From Pseudomonas wuhanensis (GTDB taxonomy: Bacteria > Pseudomonadota > Gammaproteobacteria > Pseudomonadales > Pseudomonadaceae): a stretch of 64,000 bases of DNA. The stretch lies in assembly GCF_030687395.1 (NCBI RefSeq), contig NZ_CP117430.1:1488001-1552000 (forward strand), given 5' to 3'. This document shows, one piece after another, positions 44,853 through 52,555 of this stretch. The notes beneath the pieces are model-generated. The model saw only the letters and a list, made by a program, of their open reading frames with translations. It was not told the origin of the DNA and did no database searches. How positions within the stretch are numbered: position 1 is the first letter of the stretch; each line of letters begins with the position of its first letter. A program made the position numbers and the translations under genes.

Positions 44853-45593
44853 TCAAGAAAACCGATGACAACCTGCGACCAGATGCTTGAGCCTGTCCAT
44901 GTCCAGGATTTTGACTTCACGGCCTGATACCTCGACCAGCGCATGGTCTCGCAGGTGCGCGATTCCTCGACAAATGGTTTCCAAGCGTAGCCCTAGATAT
45001 GAGCCGATTTCTTCGCGGCGCATCTTGAGTACAAACTCTTTGGACGAATAGCCGCGCATATTCAAGCGTTGTGACAAGTTCAGCAGAAATGCCGCGAGGC
45101 GCTCATCCGAGTTCATGTTGCCTAGCAGCATCAACATGTCGTGATCGCGGACGATTTCCCTGCTGAATATTTTGTTCAGATTGTGCTGTAGTGAGGGCAG
45201 TTCTTGAGCAAGTTTCTCCAGGTGATCGAAGTGGATAGCGCAAACTTCGCTGTCCTCAAGGGCAAATGCATTACAAGTGTACAGGCCGCTATTGACAGCA
45301 TCCAACCCAAGCATGTCGCCAGGCATCTGGAAGCCGGTGACCTGCTCACGACCATCGAGCGAGAGCACATCGGTCTTGAAAAAGCCGATGCGCACGGCAT
45401 AAAGAAAACGCAATGGATCGCAGGCGCGGTACAGCGCCGCGTCCTTTTTTACCTTGACCCGCTGCATGATCAGGGAGTCAAGCTGCGCGACTTCCTCGCC
45501 GGTGAGGCCAAGCGGTAGACAGAACTCCAATATGTTGCAATTGGAGCATGCCAGCTTGAGCGCATGAGCTTGACACGACCGAGTTTCAGGCAC
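44853..45593 (-). CDS. FNR/ANR-type oxygen-sensing regulator
   Basis: 246 residues. All four cluster cysteines of FNR are present: C16, C19 and C25 in LACSNCNILEFC, and C118 in ALEDSEVCAI. It should therefore bind an oxygen-labile [4Fe-4S] cluster and dimerise under low oxygen. The cyclic-nucleotide-like beta roll covers about 30-150 and the HTH about 190-225. The recognition helix reads LETICRGIAHL where E. coli FNR has VETISRLLGRF: Glu and Arg are kept, but Ser is replaced by Cys, so target preference may differ from TTGAT-N4-ATCAA. It is a second FNR paralogue on an island, next to a CHAD gene. Confidence 0.85.
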   Translation of the reverse strand: MPETRSCQAHALKLACSNCNILEFCLPLGLTGEEVAQLDSLIMQRVKVKKDAALYRACDPLRFLYAVRIGFFKTDVLSLDGREQVTGFQMPGDMLGLDAVNSGLYTCNAFALEDSEVCAIHFDHLEKLAQELPSLQHNLNKIFSREIVRDHDMLMLLGNMNSDERLAAFLLNLSQRLNMRGYSSKEFVLKMRREEIGSYLGLRLETICRGIAHLRDHALVEVSGREVKILDMDRLKHLVAGCHRFS

Positions 45594-45683
45594 GTGATTA
45601 CCTCCCTTTCGGTATTTTCAGCATAGCTACAGCGAGCAGTAAAGCTGTGTTAACGCGATGAATGGGGGGTGCCCTAGTGCTAG

Positions 45684-46508
45684 GGGGGGGCAATCAGGCC
45701 AACCATATGACAGCTGACACAAGACTCAGCATCGACTGGTAGTTTCTTGCCAGTCGCTCATACCTTGTCGCGATCCGACGGAACTGCTTCAGCTTCTGGA
45801 AAAAGCGCTCTACCAAGTTACGTGCCTTGTAGAAATGCCGATCCAGCTGGCGAGGTTTCAGGCGGTTTTTTCTCGAGGGGATGACCGCTTCAGCTCCTTT
45901 GCGTTGGATAGCATCAATGAACGCGTCTGAGTCATAGCCCTTGTCTGCCAATACCGCCTCGGGGGTAAAGCCCTCGATCAGTGCTTGGGCTTGGCCGTAT
46001 TCCGAGGCCTGCCCGGGCGTCAGCAGCAGGCGTAGCGGATTTCCAAGAGCATCCACGACGGCGTGGATCTTGGTACTCAGTCCACCTCGGGATCTGCCCA
46101 TGGCTTCGGCGTCCTGATCGGTTTTTTTGCCGCGCCATGCTGATGAACCCGCACGATGCTGCCATCGACCATCAGATGCTCCACGTCTGCGTCAGCCGCA
46201 AGCGACTCCATCACCTTTAACCAAACTCCCTTGCGTGACCAGCGGCTATAACGCACATAAACTCGATGCCAATGGCCATAGGTTTCTGGGAGGTCGCGCC
46301 AGGGTGCACCAGTTCGAGCAATCCACAGCACCGCCTCGATAAACCGTCGGTTATCTCGGGCCGTTACGCCGCGGTCGCTGGTTTTACCCGGCAACAGTTC
46401 CTTGATCCGCTCCCACTGATCATCACGCAACCAATAGCGGCACATCCGTTACCCCAAAAAGCGGCGAGACTAATCGACGGCGCTACTGGCATCAAATGAG
46501 AACGCACC
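45684..46508 (-). mobile_element. IS5-family (IS427-type) insertion sequence
   Basis: An 825-bp element flanked by CTAG at 45680-45683 and 46509-46512, the target duplication expected for this IS group. It contains one transposase gene in two overlapping frames. The terminal repeats are short and imperfect, so the left end is less certain than the right. Confidence 0.8.
45694..46445 (-). CDS. IS5-family transposase made by -1 frameshifting (orfA 46445-46077, orfB to 45694)
   Basis: OrfA (122 residues, MCRYWLRDDQWERIKELLPG) carries the helical start and the first DDE aspartate (MVDGSIVRVHQHG). OrfB continues with TDQDAEAMGRSRGGLSTK, the second aspartate in LADKGYDSDAF and the glutamate in ARNLVERFFQKLKQ. 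The frames overlap at a run of seven A on the coding strand (46122-46128); a -1 slip there joins AAKK to TDQDAEAMGRSR, restoring the known sequence order. The catalytic residues are intact and the element looks functional. Confidence 0.88.
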
Positions 46509-46599
46509 CTAGGCATAAGCAGCGAAAAGACTCTCCAGTTGACGAACGAAGGGTCTCCACACTTTGGCGACGTTTGCTCCAACAGATAAGGAATCAGTA

Positions 46600-46818
46600 A
46601 TGCCCAATGCAGAAGAGAAAGTTCGTGAGCACATCAGATCAATCGATGCAGCGCTTTACCCTGATTTCGTAGATGAGGCGTATTCAACCGTCTGGGGCTA
46701 CTTGCTGGCCCTGTACGATTTTGAACTTATCTCGGAGAGTCAGCGTGAGGATTTGGATCGTGAAGCTGTTGCTGCCAGAGAAACCCGAAAAGCCAAGCTA
46801 GCGAAGAAAAAACGCTAA
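46600..46818 (+). CDS. Small hypothetical protein
   Basis: 72 residues from ATG at 46600. It is helical, with acidic and aromatic residues in the middle (IDAALYPDFVDEAYSTVWGY) and a strongly basic tail (AKLAKKKR). No recognised domain. It is the first gene after the IS, and its upstream region may have been rearranged by it. Confidence 0.5.
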   Translation: MPNAEEKVREHIRSIDAALYPDFVDEAYSTVWGYLLALYDFELISESQREDLDREAVAARETRKAKLAKKKR

Positions 46819-46924
46819 GTTGCTAAGGGAAAAGCGGCTACCGCGCCCCTGAGCGCTGGCAGATGTTGCCCAGGGCGACAAGTCCCCCGTTCACCACCTG
46901 CTCCACTTACAACGGAAAACCTCA

Positions 46925-47053
46925 ATGAAAGCAGGCAATGAGAAGCCCATTGACGCGGTAGCAGCGCGGATTGTCGCGTGGGGGGAGCAATTTGAATACC
47001 AGGCAATTGAAACCACCTTGACCTGCGCTCAATCTCGCACCGACAAGGAGTAG
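46925..47053 (+). CDS. Very small hypothetical protein upstream of the toxin-antitoxin pair
   Basis: 42 residues (starts MKAGNEKPIDAVAARIV, ends RTDKE), with a purine-rich stretch before the ATG. The stop is 4 nt before the toxin ATG, and its last codons supply the AAGGAG ribosome site of the toxin gene. It may be a leader ORF of the toxin-antitoxin operon. No known family. Confidence 0.4.
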   Translation: MKAGNEKPIDAVAARIVAWGEQFEYQAIETTLTCAQSRTDKE

Positions 47054-47057
47054 CCAT

Positions 47058-47393
47058 ATGGCTACACATGGGACTATGATCAATAAGAAAAAAACATACG
47101 AGATCCACCAAACTCCCGAATTTGAGGATTGGCTTAACGGTGTGAAGGATGTTCAAGGAAGAGCGGCCATCTTAGCCCGCCTGGATCGCGCCGGTGATGG
47201 CAATTTTGGAGATTGCGAACCGGTGGGTGATGGGGTGAGCGAAATGCGTGTTTTCGTAGGACCTGGGTACAGAATTTACTATGTGCGCTCGGGGAAAGCT
47301 GAGTTCTTGATGCTCAGCGGAAGCGATAAAACGGATCAAAGGCGAGGTATCAAGCGAGCTAAAACGATCCTCGATGCGCTGAGAGACCAATGA
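47058..47393 (+). CDS. HigB/RelE-superfamily toxin
   Basis: 111 residues of the addiction-module killer type: YEIHQTPEFEDWLNGVKD near the start, then LARLDRAGDGNFGDCEPVGDG, MRVFVGPGYRIYY and LSGSDKTDQRRGIKRAK. These match the small RelE/ParE-fold HigB-like toxins, which cut mRNA on ribosomes. AAGGAG is 8 nt before the ATG; an internal ATG at 47076 is an alternative start. The antitoxin gene begins 1 nt after the stop; toxin-first order is usual for hig modules. Confidence 0.85.
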   Translation: MATHGTMINKKKTYEIHQTPEFEDWLNGVKDVQGRAAILARLDRAGDGNFGDCEPVGDGVSEMRVFVGPGYRIYYVRSGKAEFLMLSGSDKTDQRRGIKRAKTILDALRDQ

Positions 47394-47394
47394 T

Positions 47395-48210
47395 ATGAAA
47401 GATACGAAATTCAACCCCGAGGATATGCCAATCCTCAGCCTCAACGCTTCTGGTACGACTCGTTATGAAGCTTCGCGCTTTCTCGATAGCCCGGAAGCTA
47501 TGGCGGCTTATTTGGCTGAAAGTATGAAAGCCGGTGATACGGAAGGTCTCATTCATGCTTTGGCAGAAGTCGCAAAAGCTAAAGGCGTAAACAAAGTCGC
47601 CAAGGATGCCGGGGTCAATCGTGAAAGTCTTTATAAGGTGCTGAAAACAGGCGCGAAAACGCGGTTTGAGACCATCAGAAAACTGATGAACGCGATAGGT
47701 GTAGAGCTCACCGTACAACCGATTGCAGCACTAGCAGTGGTTTCAAAAGCTGCCCCAAGGGCCGGCAAACCAGCCGCAGCCGTAGCCAAGTCTGCTGCAA
47801 AACCTGTTGCGAAGCCGGCGGGGGAAAAACCAGCCGCAGCTGTAGCCAAGCCTGCCGCGAAACCTGCTGCGAAACCTGCTGCGAAGCCGGCGGCGAAAAA
47901 ACCAGCCGCAGCCGTAGCCAAGCCTGCCGCAAAACCTGTAGCGAAGCCGGCGGCGAAAAAACCAGCCGCAGCCGTAGCCAAGCCTGCCGCGAAACCTGCT
48001 GCGAAGCCGGCGGCGAAAAAACCAGCCGCAGCTGTAGCCAAGCCTGCCGCAAAACCTGCTGTGAAAAAACCTGCCACTCCCGCATTCAAGCCTGCTGTAC
48101 CTGCGGCACCGAAACCTGCTCCCTCGGCGACACCTCATAGCGTGCCCGCTGCTGCCAATACAAATAAGGTTCAGGAAGCTGGCCAAGACAGACTCGCTAC
48201 ACATTCGTAG
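47395..48210 (+). CDS. HigA-type antitoxin fused to a histone-H1-like Lys/Pro/Ala tail
   Basis: 271 residues. Residues 1-112 are a normal addiction-module antidote protein with a helix-turn-helix (GVNKVAKDAGVNRESLYKVL), which would bind HigB and repress the operon. From about 118 to 235 follows a low-complexity basic tail of 20-residue units of the form PAAAVAKPAAKPVAKPAAKK, then a short Pro/Ala-rich end. Such tails are known from AlgP and H1-like DNA-binding proteins, not from antitoxins of this family (usual length about 100). The tail is encoded by a 60-bp DNA repeat and can change length. Confidence 0.85.
   Translation: MKDTKFNPEDMPILSLNASGTTRYEASRFLDSPEAMAAYLAESMKAGDTEGLIHALAEVAKAKGVNKVAKDAGVNRESLYKVLKTGAKTRFETIRKLMNAIGVELTVQPIAALAVVSKAAPRAGKPAAAVAKSAAKPVAKPAGEKPAAAVAKPAAKPAAKPAAKPAAKKPAAAVAKPAAKPVAKPAAKKPAAAVAKPAAKPAAKPAAKKPAAAVAKPAAKPAVKKPATPAFKPAVPAAPKPAPSATPHSVPAAANTNKVQEAGQDRLATHS
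47769..48066 (+). repeat. 60-bp in-frame tandem repeat encoding the antitoxin tail
   Basis: About five copies of a 60-bp unit beginning CCAGCCGCAG(C/T)(C/T)GTAGCCAA. The second copy carries a 12-bp extra block and the last is incomplete. All changes are multiples of three, so the frame is kept. Confidence 0.9.
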
Positions 48211-48265
48211 AGCTGAAAGTCGTAAACAGCGCATAAAAGCAACAAAGCGCGAAGGATGCAGCGTC

Positions 48266-48490
48266 GTGAAGGATAGTACTGATCCAAATTTGCACCCATT
48301 GTTGATAGTTGCCATGTACCACTTGCTTGAACCTTCGACACCACCCGTTCTGTGGGAAGTCGGGGAAACCTGGGTAAGGTTCGATAACGGCAAATACACG
48401 ATTGGTGCCGATGAACCTGCGACTTACGTTCAGGTGCGCGAACTGCTGATTGAAGCGGATTGGAAGGCCCAACAATGGTTAGACGACTGA
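48266..48490 (+). CDS. Small hypothetical protein
   Basis: 74 residues from GTG at 48266, with AAGGA 9 nt before. The composition is that of a small globular protein rich in aromatics (VLWEVGETWVRFDNGKY). No known domain. It precedes a HEPN-like gene by 13 nt in the same direction. Confidence 0.5.
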   Translation: MKDSTDPNLHPLLIVAMYHLLEPSTPPVLWEVGETWVRFDNGKYTIGADEPATYVQVRELLIEADWKAQQWLDD

Positions 48491-48503
48491 TCTAGGAAAG
48501 CAC

Positions 48504-49142
48504 ATGAGCGAGCAAGCAATCACCTACTTCAACCAGGCGCAGATGATGCTACTGGATCTGCACAGCTCCATACTTCGGCATCTGATGGCCACGCAGTCCA
48601 TGGAAGAGGCACGGCAAGGTAATCAAGAAACGGTGGAGCTGTTCGACGGTGTTGAACAACGTGATGGACTTCGAGACGCATGCAGCGCGGGTTTGGACAG
48701 GGTCAAGCTGAAGCTCCAAGCCAATATCCGTGCGATTGAAACCTATGGAGTTTTGATCGACATTGCGGCAGGCGCATTACTGCAAATTTCCAAACAAGCT
48801 CTCTCTATCGCTCATGGGAAGAGAGAAAACGCTCCTACAGGGGCGAGTATTTCATCTACATGCGTTAGGGACCTGATTTGGCATGGCCGCAATCAGTCGA
48901 TGCACTATGAAGAAACGCGCCTAATGCCACTGCGGAACGATAACGGCAAGGTGATTTCTGGTTGCAGCACATGGGTAGAGACATTTCAGAAGCTTAACGA
49001 ACAGAACCCTGGTCGTTTTGAAATGGCGCCCCCTTATAGGTCGCTGGCCATGGATGTTATAGACGCACTGGAGTGGACCTATGATTACGGTAAGTTCGAG
49101 CGTGACATGAGGCATTTGATTGGGGTTCCTACACCACTCTAG
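48504..49142 (+). CDS. Hypothetical protein with a HEPN-like motif
   Basis: 212 residues, mostly helical. The motif RNQSMH (R-x4-H), inside DLIWHGRNQSMHYEE, is of the kind found in HEPN nucleases (R-x4-6-H), and the helical bundle around it agrees. HEPN proteins of this size are often RNA-cutting toxins of defence systems. The family itself is not recognised. It lies upstream of the abortive-infection-like gene with a 19-nt gap. Confidence 0.45.
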   Translation: MSEQAITYFNQAQMMLLDLHSSILRHLMATQSMEEARQGNQETVELFDGVEQRDGLRDACSAGLDRVKLKLQANIRAIETYGVLIDIAAGALLQISKQALSIAHGKRENAPTGASISSTCVRDLIWHGRNQSMHYEETRLMPLRNDNGKVISGCSTWVETFQKLNEQNPGRFEMAPPYRSLAMDVIDALEWTYDYGKFERDMRHLIGVPTPL

Positions 49143-49161
49143 ACGCATAGGAAAAAGAAGA

Positions 49162-49980
49162 ATGGCCGTAATTAGCGCGTTCGAGCGGCGAAAGCTCGAA
49201 AAGCTACTGGGGATGGGAAGCGGCTATGTCCTGGACTTCTCGGATCGTACCTACGCAGATTTCTTTATCGATTACCGTATTGATATTGATGCAGCTCAGT
49301 ATCGAAGTGGAGGCGACTCCAAGGCCAAGAGGATGCGGGCTTTTTGGGATATTGCACCCAACCACACGGTAGGTAAGGTTCTTGATGGACTCATTACCTA
49401 TGGTGTGCAGATAGATCGCCTCGGTGACAGCAGTCCGCAATTGACAGACGACTGCCGAAAGATCGCAATGCGATTACTCAGCGATCAGTCGGTTGCGGAT
49501 CTGGATGCACTAACTGCCATTGCTGATGACCGTGACTTTGAAGTCGTTGCTGAGCATGTGCGTGAAGCCATAGAGAAAAACCAGCCCGAGGGAGGACTCG
49601 ACCGCCTGCATACCTTCGTTAACAAATTTATTCGGGTCACTTGTGAGCCGCATGGCATTAGCATAAGCAGAGAAAAGCCTCTACATAGCGTCTTTGGCGA
49701 GTATGTGAAAGCCCTTCGCGAACGCGGCCACCTTGAGTCGGCAATGACAGACCGCATCCTGAAGTCCAGCATCTCGGTTCTGGAAGCCTTCAACGATGTG
49801 CGGAACAACAAGAGTCTCGCGCATGACAACCCGATCCTGAATTACGACGAAAGCTTGCTGATTTTCAACCACGTGGCGTCGTCCATCAGGTTCATCAAGT
49901 CGCTTGAGGCAGGTATCAAGGCCAACAGCCTGGCGCAAAAGAATGACCTCCCTCCGTGGGACGAAACCATACCCTTTTAA
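49162..49980 (+). CDS. Abortive-infection-like protein (Abi C-terminal, HEPN-type)
   Basis: 272 residues from ATG at 49162, with AAAGAAG upstream. The N-terminal part (SAFERRKLEKLLGMGSGYVL, later SKAKRMRAFWDI) is a conserved module that I have seen attached to different defence effectors. The C-terminal part has VRNNKSLAHDNPIL followed by ESLLIFNHVASSIRFI, matching the abortive-infection C-terminal (Abi_C) type with an R-x6-H motif. It probably causes growth arrest upon phage infection. The assignment is by motif memory. Confidence 0.65.
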   Translation: MAVISAFERRKLEKLLGMGSGYVLDFSDRTYADFFIDYRIDIDAAQYRSGGDSKAKRMRAFWDIAPNHTVGKVLDGLITYGVQIDRLGDSSPQLTDDCRKIAMRLLSDQSVADLDALTAIADDRDFEVVAEHVREAIEKNQPEGGLDRLHTFVNKFIRVTCEPHGISISREKPLHSVFGEYVKALRERGHLESAMTDRILKSSISVLEAFNDVRNNKSLAHDNPILNYDESLLIFNHVASSIRFIKSLEAGIKANSLAQKNDLPPWDETIPF

Positions 49981-50152
49981 TATCAGCCTTTGACGAACCC
50001 AATTTATTCAAGGAAAAGTGGCCGTACGTTGGATCAAGGCGGCTCAGGACCAAAAACCTCAAGCAAACATTGACCAGAACCGTTCATTGTTCATCACAGA
50101 GGTCGAGTAATTTCCCGCTCAGGAACCCCCAAGCCCCGCCTTGAAAGTGGGG

Positions 50153-50180
50153 CCGAGTCCGTAGGAAGGACTCGGTTTTC
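50153..50180 (+). terminator. Terminator after the Abi-like gene
   Basis: CCGAGTCC (50153-50160) pairs with GGACTCGG (50168-50175), followed by TTTT. A weaker hairpin GCCCCGCC/GTGGGGC lies just before. The gap 49981-50207 has no other feature. Confidence 0.75.
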
Positions 50181-50207
50181 GTGTCTATTCAACGTTAGGA
50201 GATCGTC

Positions 50208-50489
50208 GTGAGCTTGAATCCAGGGTCAATTGAATTAACCCTTATTTACGGTAAACCAGGCGAGTTGGGCCGGACAACAGAGCCACAGACGTTTCCGGCG
50301 CTGCTGCAGCGCTTGCACAGCTGTTTCTCGGTGCTCCTCCTACCTGCTGAAATTGGGGTTGCTCTGCTTAAGGCTCCTGGCCTTACTCGTGCGCGCATCA
50401 AGCAGAGTGACGGTACGCTGATCGAGGGGACAGTGCGCTGCGTTCAGCAAAACTATTTCGAGCTGGTCGAGGATCATCAGCCAGCATAG
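50208..50489 (+). CDS. Small hypothetical protein
   Basis: 93 residues from GTG with AGGAG about 5 nt upstream. A beta-rich C-terminal part (ARIKQSDGTLIEGTVRCVQ) looks like a small barrel. No known family. It directly follows a terminator and precedes the structured non-coding stretch. Confidence 0.5.
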   Translation: MSLNPGSIELTLIYGKPGELGRTTEPQTFPALLQRLHSCFSVLLLPAEIGVALLKAPGLTRARIKQSDGTLIEGTVRCVQQNYFELVEDHQPA

Positions 50490-50500
50490 GAAAATTATTT

Positions 50501-50680
50501 GGCGCGTTAGCGCCCCGAATTGGGCAGCGAAGCCAAAGCTGTGGTTAGTGTGGCTGACGCAAACCTTTTGGTAGCGGCAGGTGCCATCGACCGCCGCTAG
50601 GAAAGTCCTACCAGCCCTACGGGGCTGCGTCGGAAGCCGCCCAGGTTCTCCCAAGCCTCGCCGTAAACGCGGGGCTGGGT
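50501..50680 (+). ncRNA. Candidate structured RNA or leader, unrecognised
   Basis: In this 236-nt gap without a gene, several stems are packed together: GGCGC/GCGCC (50501-50514), TAGCGGC/GCCGCTA (50572-50578 with 50593-50599), CAGCCC/GGGCTG (50612-50617 with 50622-50627) and AGCCTCGC/GCGGGGCT (50654-50661 with 50669-50676). The region is GC-richer than the cargo around it. I do not recognise a known RNA class, and it could be a leader of the next gene. Confidence 0.35.
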
Positions 50681-50725
50681 CAGTAAAGAACGCCAATTTT
50701 CGCGTTCCATGATCAAGGGAATGAA

Positions 50726-51412
50726 ATGGACAGTGAAACGGACAAACTGCACTGCATGGCTATCCGGCATGAGTATCTTCGGTGTAAGGACGCCTTTGAA
50801 CTCTTCGTGGTGCAAGGTGAATCCATCGTTCTGCAAGGGCATAGTCATCAGCGGGCGTACCGGGCCTACAATGCCTACTCCAGCTTCATCCACCATTTGT
50901 ATGAACTTTACATGGCCTTGTTTGCACGGGACCATCAAGTCGTGGACATCAAAAATAGCCCTGAAATAAAGGCTTGGGTGAAAGACGAAAGGGCCAAAAG
51001 GACTGGAGAGGAAAAGAGCAAAGTCGGTGCGCATACGTACACTGATGGCGCACTGAATGAGCAGGTCTACCTTCAGGCCAATCAGTGGCTTTCCAGTATC
51101 GATCGAGGCACCGTCTCCGCCAAGGTGTACCCGCGTTCCCAATTTGAACGCATGCTACCTGTCGACAAAGATTTCGGTCCCGCCTTCCGATCCATGCGGA
51201 ACAAGATTGCCGGCCATGTAACTTATGAAAGGATTGAGCTGGTCAAGCTCACCGAGTTCTTCCAGAAGTACCATCCCTACCTTTGCATGCTTTACAGAAA
51301 TGTTGGTGGCAGCTCATTCGGACGCTACCTCGACACCGTACCTGACTTCGGAGAGGTGACGAGCTTCTTGGAAACCTGCATCCCGCCTGACCCGAACACC
51401 AAAGTCGAATAA
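50726..51412 (+). CDS. Hypothetical protein with a HEPN-like motif
   Basis: 228 residues, helical. RNKIAGH (R-x5-H), after FGPAFRSM, resembles a HEPN active site. Tyr-rich helices (AYRAYNAYSSFIHHLYELY) precede it. No family recognised. Its leader is the structured stretch 50501-50680, and a lipoprotein gene follows after 15 nt. Confidence 0.45.
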   Translation: MDSETDKLHCMAIRHEYLRCKDAFELFVVQGESIVLQGHSHQRAYRAYNAYSSFIHHLYELYMALFARDHQVVDIKNSPEIKAWVKDERAKRTGEEKSKVGAHTYTDGALNEQVYLQANQWLSSIDRGTVSAKVYPRSQFERMLPVDKDFGPAFRSMRNKIAGHVTYERIELVKLTEFFQKYHPYLCMLYRNVGGSSFGRYLDTVPDFGEVTSFLETCIPPDPNTKVE

Positions 51413-51427
51413 TCACGGAAAATCGAT

Positions 51428-51766
51428 ATGAAGCATGTTTTGCTGGGCTTTACGCTGGTTCTCGCACTGGTGGGCTGCTCTGATCCTACTGAAACCTCCA
51501 GCGGTGCCAGCAAATACGTTGGTGCGTGGAGCAATGAGCGCAGCGGCGGCGGATTGAAGCTGGTCATCGATCAAGACGGCCGCCACTTTACCGTTAAGGA
51601 GCTTTCTGCAAAAAACAATGTTGTGCTCGGGGTAAGTGTCGGTGAGGTAGCAGACGGCTACTTGAACGCGAAGACAGGAATCGGCCCCAAGATTTTTTAT
51701 TCAACGAAGGATGACGCTCTGATAATCGAGCCTTCATCCACCTTATTCTATCGCCTGGCCCTGTAA
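51428..51766 (+). CDS. Small lipoprotein
   Basis: 112 residues. The signal peptide has lipobox LVGC (Cys at about 17), followed by SDPTETSSG; Ser-Asp after Cys leaves the localisation uncertain. The mature part is beta-rich (KYVGAWSNERSGGGLKLVID), like small lipocalin-type or immunity lipoproteins. It lies 15 nt after the HEPN-like gene and may be functionally tied to it. Confidence 0.6.
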   Translation: MKHVLLGFTLVLALVGCSDPTETSSGASKYVGAWSNERSGGGLKLVIDQDGRHFTVKELSAKNNVVLGVSVGEVADGYLNAKTGIGPKIFYSTKDDALIIEPSSTLFYRLAL

Positions 51767-51793
51767 CGGAAAATCGCCTGGGAGGGCTAAGTG

Positions 51794-52030
51794 ATGCAGA
51801 TCGAAACTGTCAGCGTGACCGCCGAGTGGTCGATAGCTGGCACGTCTGTCAGCTACCAGGACAGCAAGTCGTTCAGCCTGAATATCGATGCCGACGAACC
51901 GGCTGAGCTGATCGAAGAACGCGCCCGTGGCCGTGCCCGCCAGTTGATCGCCAGTGGTGGAAACTGGTCCCCGGGTGTTGTGCGCATCAACGAGTTGCGC
52001 GTAACCCGTCACCGGCCAACCGGGCTGTAG
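51794..52030 (+). CDS. Small hypothetical protein
   Basis: 78 residues from ATG at 51794 (a GTG one codon earlier is possible), with GGAGGG upstream. Alternating strands (IETVSVTAEWSIAGTSVSYQ) and a basic end (RVTRHRPTGL). No known domain. Confidence 0.5.
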   Translation: MQIETVSVTAEWSIAGTSVSYQDSKSFSLNIDADEPAELIEERARGRARQLIASGGNWSPGVVRINELRVTRHRPTGL

Positions 52031-52087
52031 GAAAAATAGGCGCCCGGTGGTGCCACCGATACGGCCGGTAGACGGAGGACAAACACG

Positions 52088-52396
52088 ATGATCGAGATTC
52101 AAATAGTGGACGGTATCAATTCGCCGATGCTGTTTTGTGACGTATGCGGCGAGCGCATTGAAGACGCTGGCAAAGCAGCAGTCGTCTTTGACAACTTCCG
52201 TCAAAATGGAGAACGTGCGAAGACCCTGCATGTCCACAAAGGCAGCATTGGCGGTAAGACCTGTCACCATGAAGCAGAACTTATCATCCGGTCTGGCGGC
52301 GGTACACCCGGCTGGCAGGAATTGAAGCGCCACCTCTGTGACCTGGCTCATAACGTCGCTTTCCCCGCCTCCGTAATGGCCGAGTACGACAAGTAA
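52088..52396 (+). CDS. Small protein with possible zinc-binding site
   Basis: 102 residues; GGAGGA precedes the ATG. CDVCGERI near the start (C-x2-C) and TCHHE around 59-63 could form a zinc ribbon-like site. No known family. Confidence 0.5.
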   Translation: MIEIQIVDGINSPMLFCDVCGERIEDAGKAAVVFDNFRQNGERAKTLHVHKGSIGGKTCHHEAELIIRSGGGTPGWQELKRHLCDLAHNVAFPASVMAEYDK

Positions 52397-52429
52397 GCTG
52401 AAGGATCAACCCTTCAAGGAAAATCACGA

Positions 52430-52513
52430 ATGAAGCGGGTCACCTATCGGAACCTTGAACCTCAAGCTCGCTTCCAGCTGGAAGATCAGTGGTGGGTGAG
52501 CGGGTATCGCTAA
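52430..52513 (+). CDS. Very short ORF, possibly the 5' remnant of a gene
   Basis: 27 codons beginning MKRVTYRNLEPQ, with AAGGA 9 nt before the ATG like the preceding genes. The stop follows soon. It may be a real micro-gene or a truncated one; it is convergent with the next gene. Confidence 0.3.
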   Translation: MKRVTYRNLEPQARFQLEDQWWVSGYR

Positions 52514-52555
52514 AATTCTTCATGCGTCTATTACCAAGCATCAAAAATCTGAAGG

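Noticed and set aside
46077..46101. IS transposase broken by a frameshift mutation
   Set aside because: The two frames overlap at a run of seven A, the usual programmed -1 frameshift of this IS group, and the catalytic residues are intact across the join.
47769..48066. Tandem repeats that could be mistaken for a CRISPR array
   Set aside because: The 60-bp units are contiguous, in frame and encode a regular Lys/Pro/Ala tail; there are no unique spacers.
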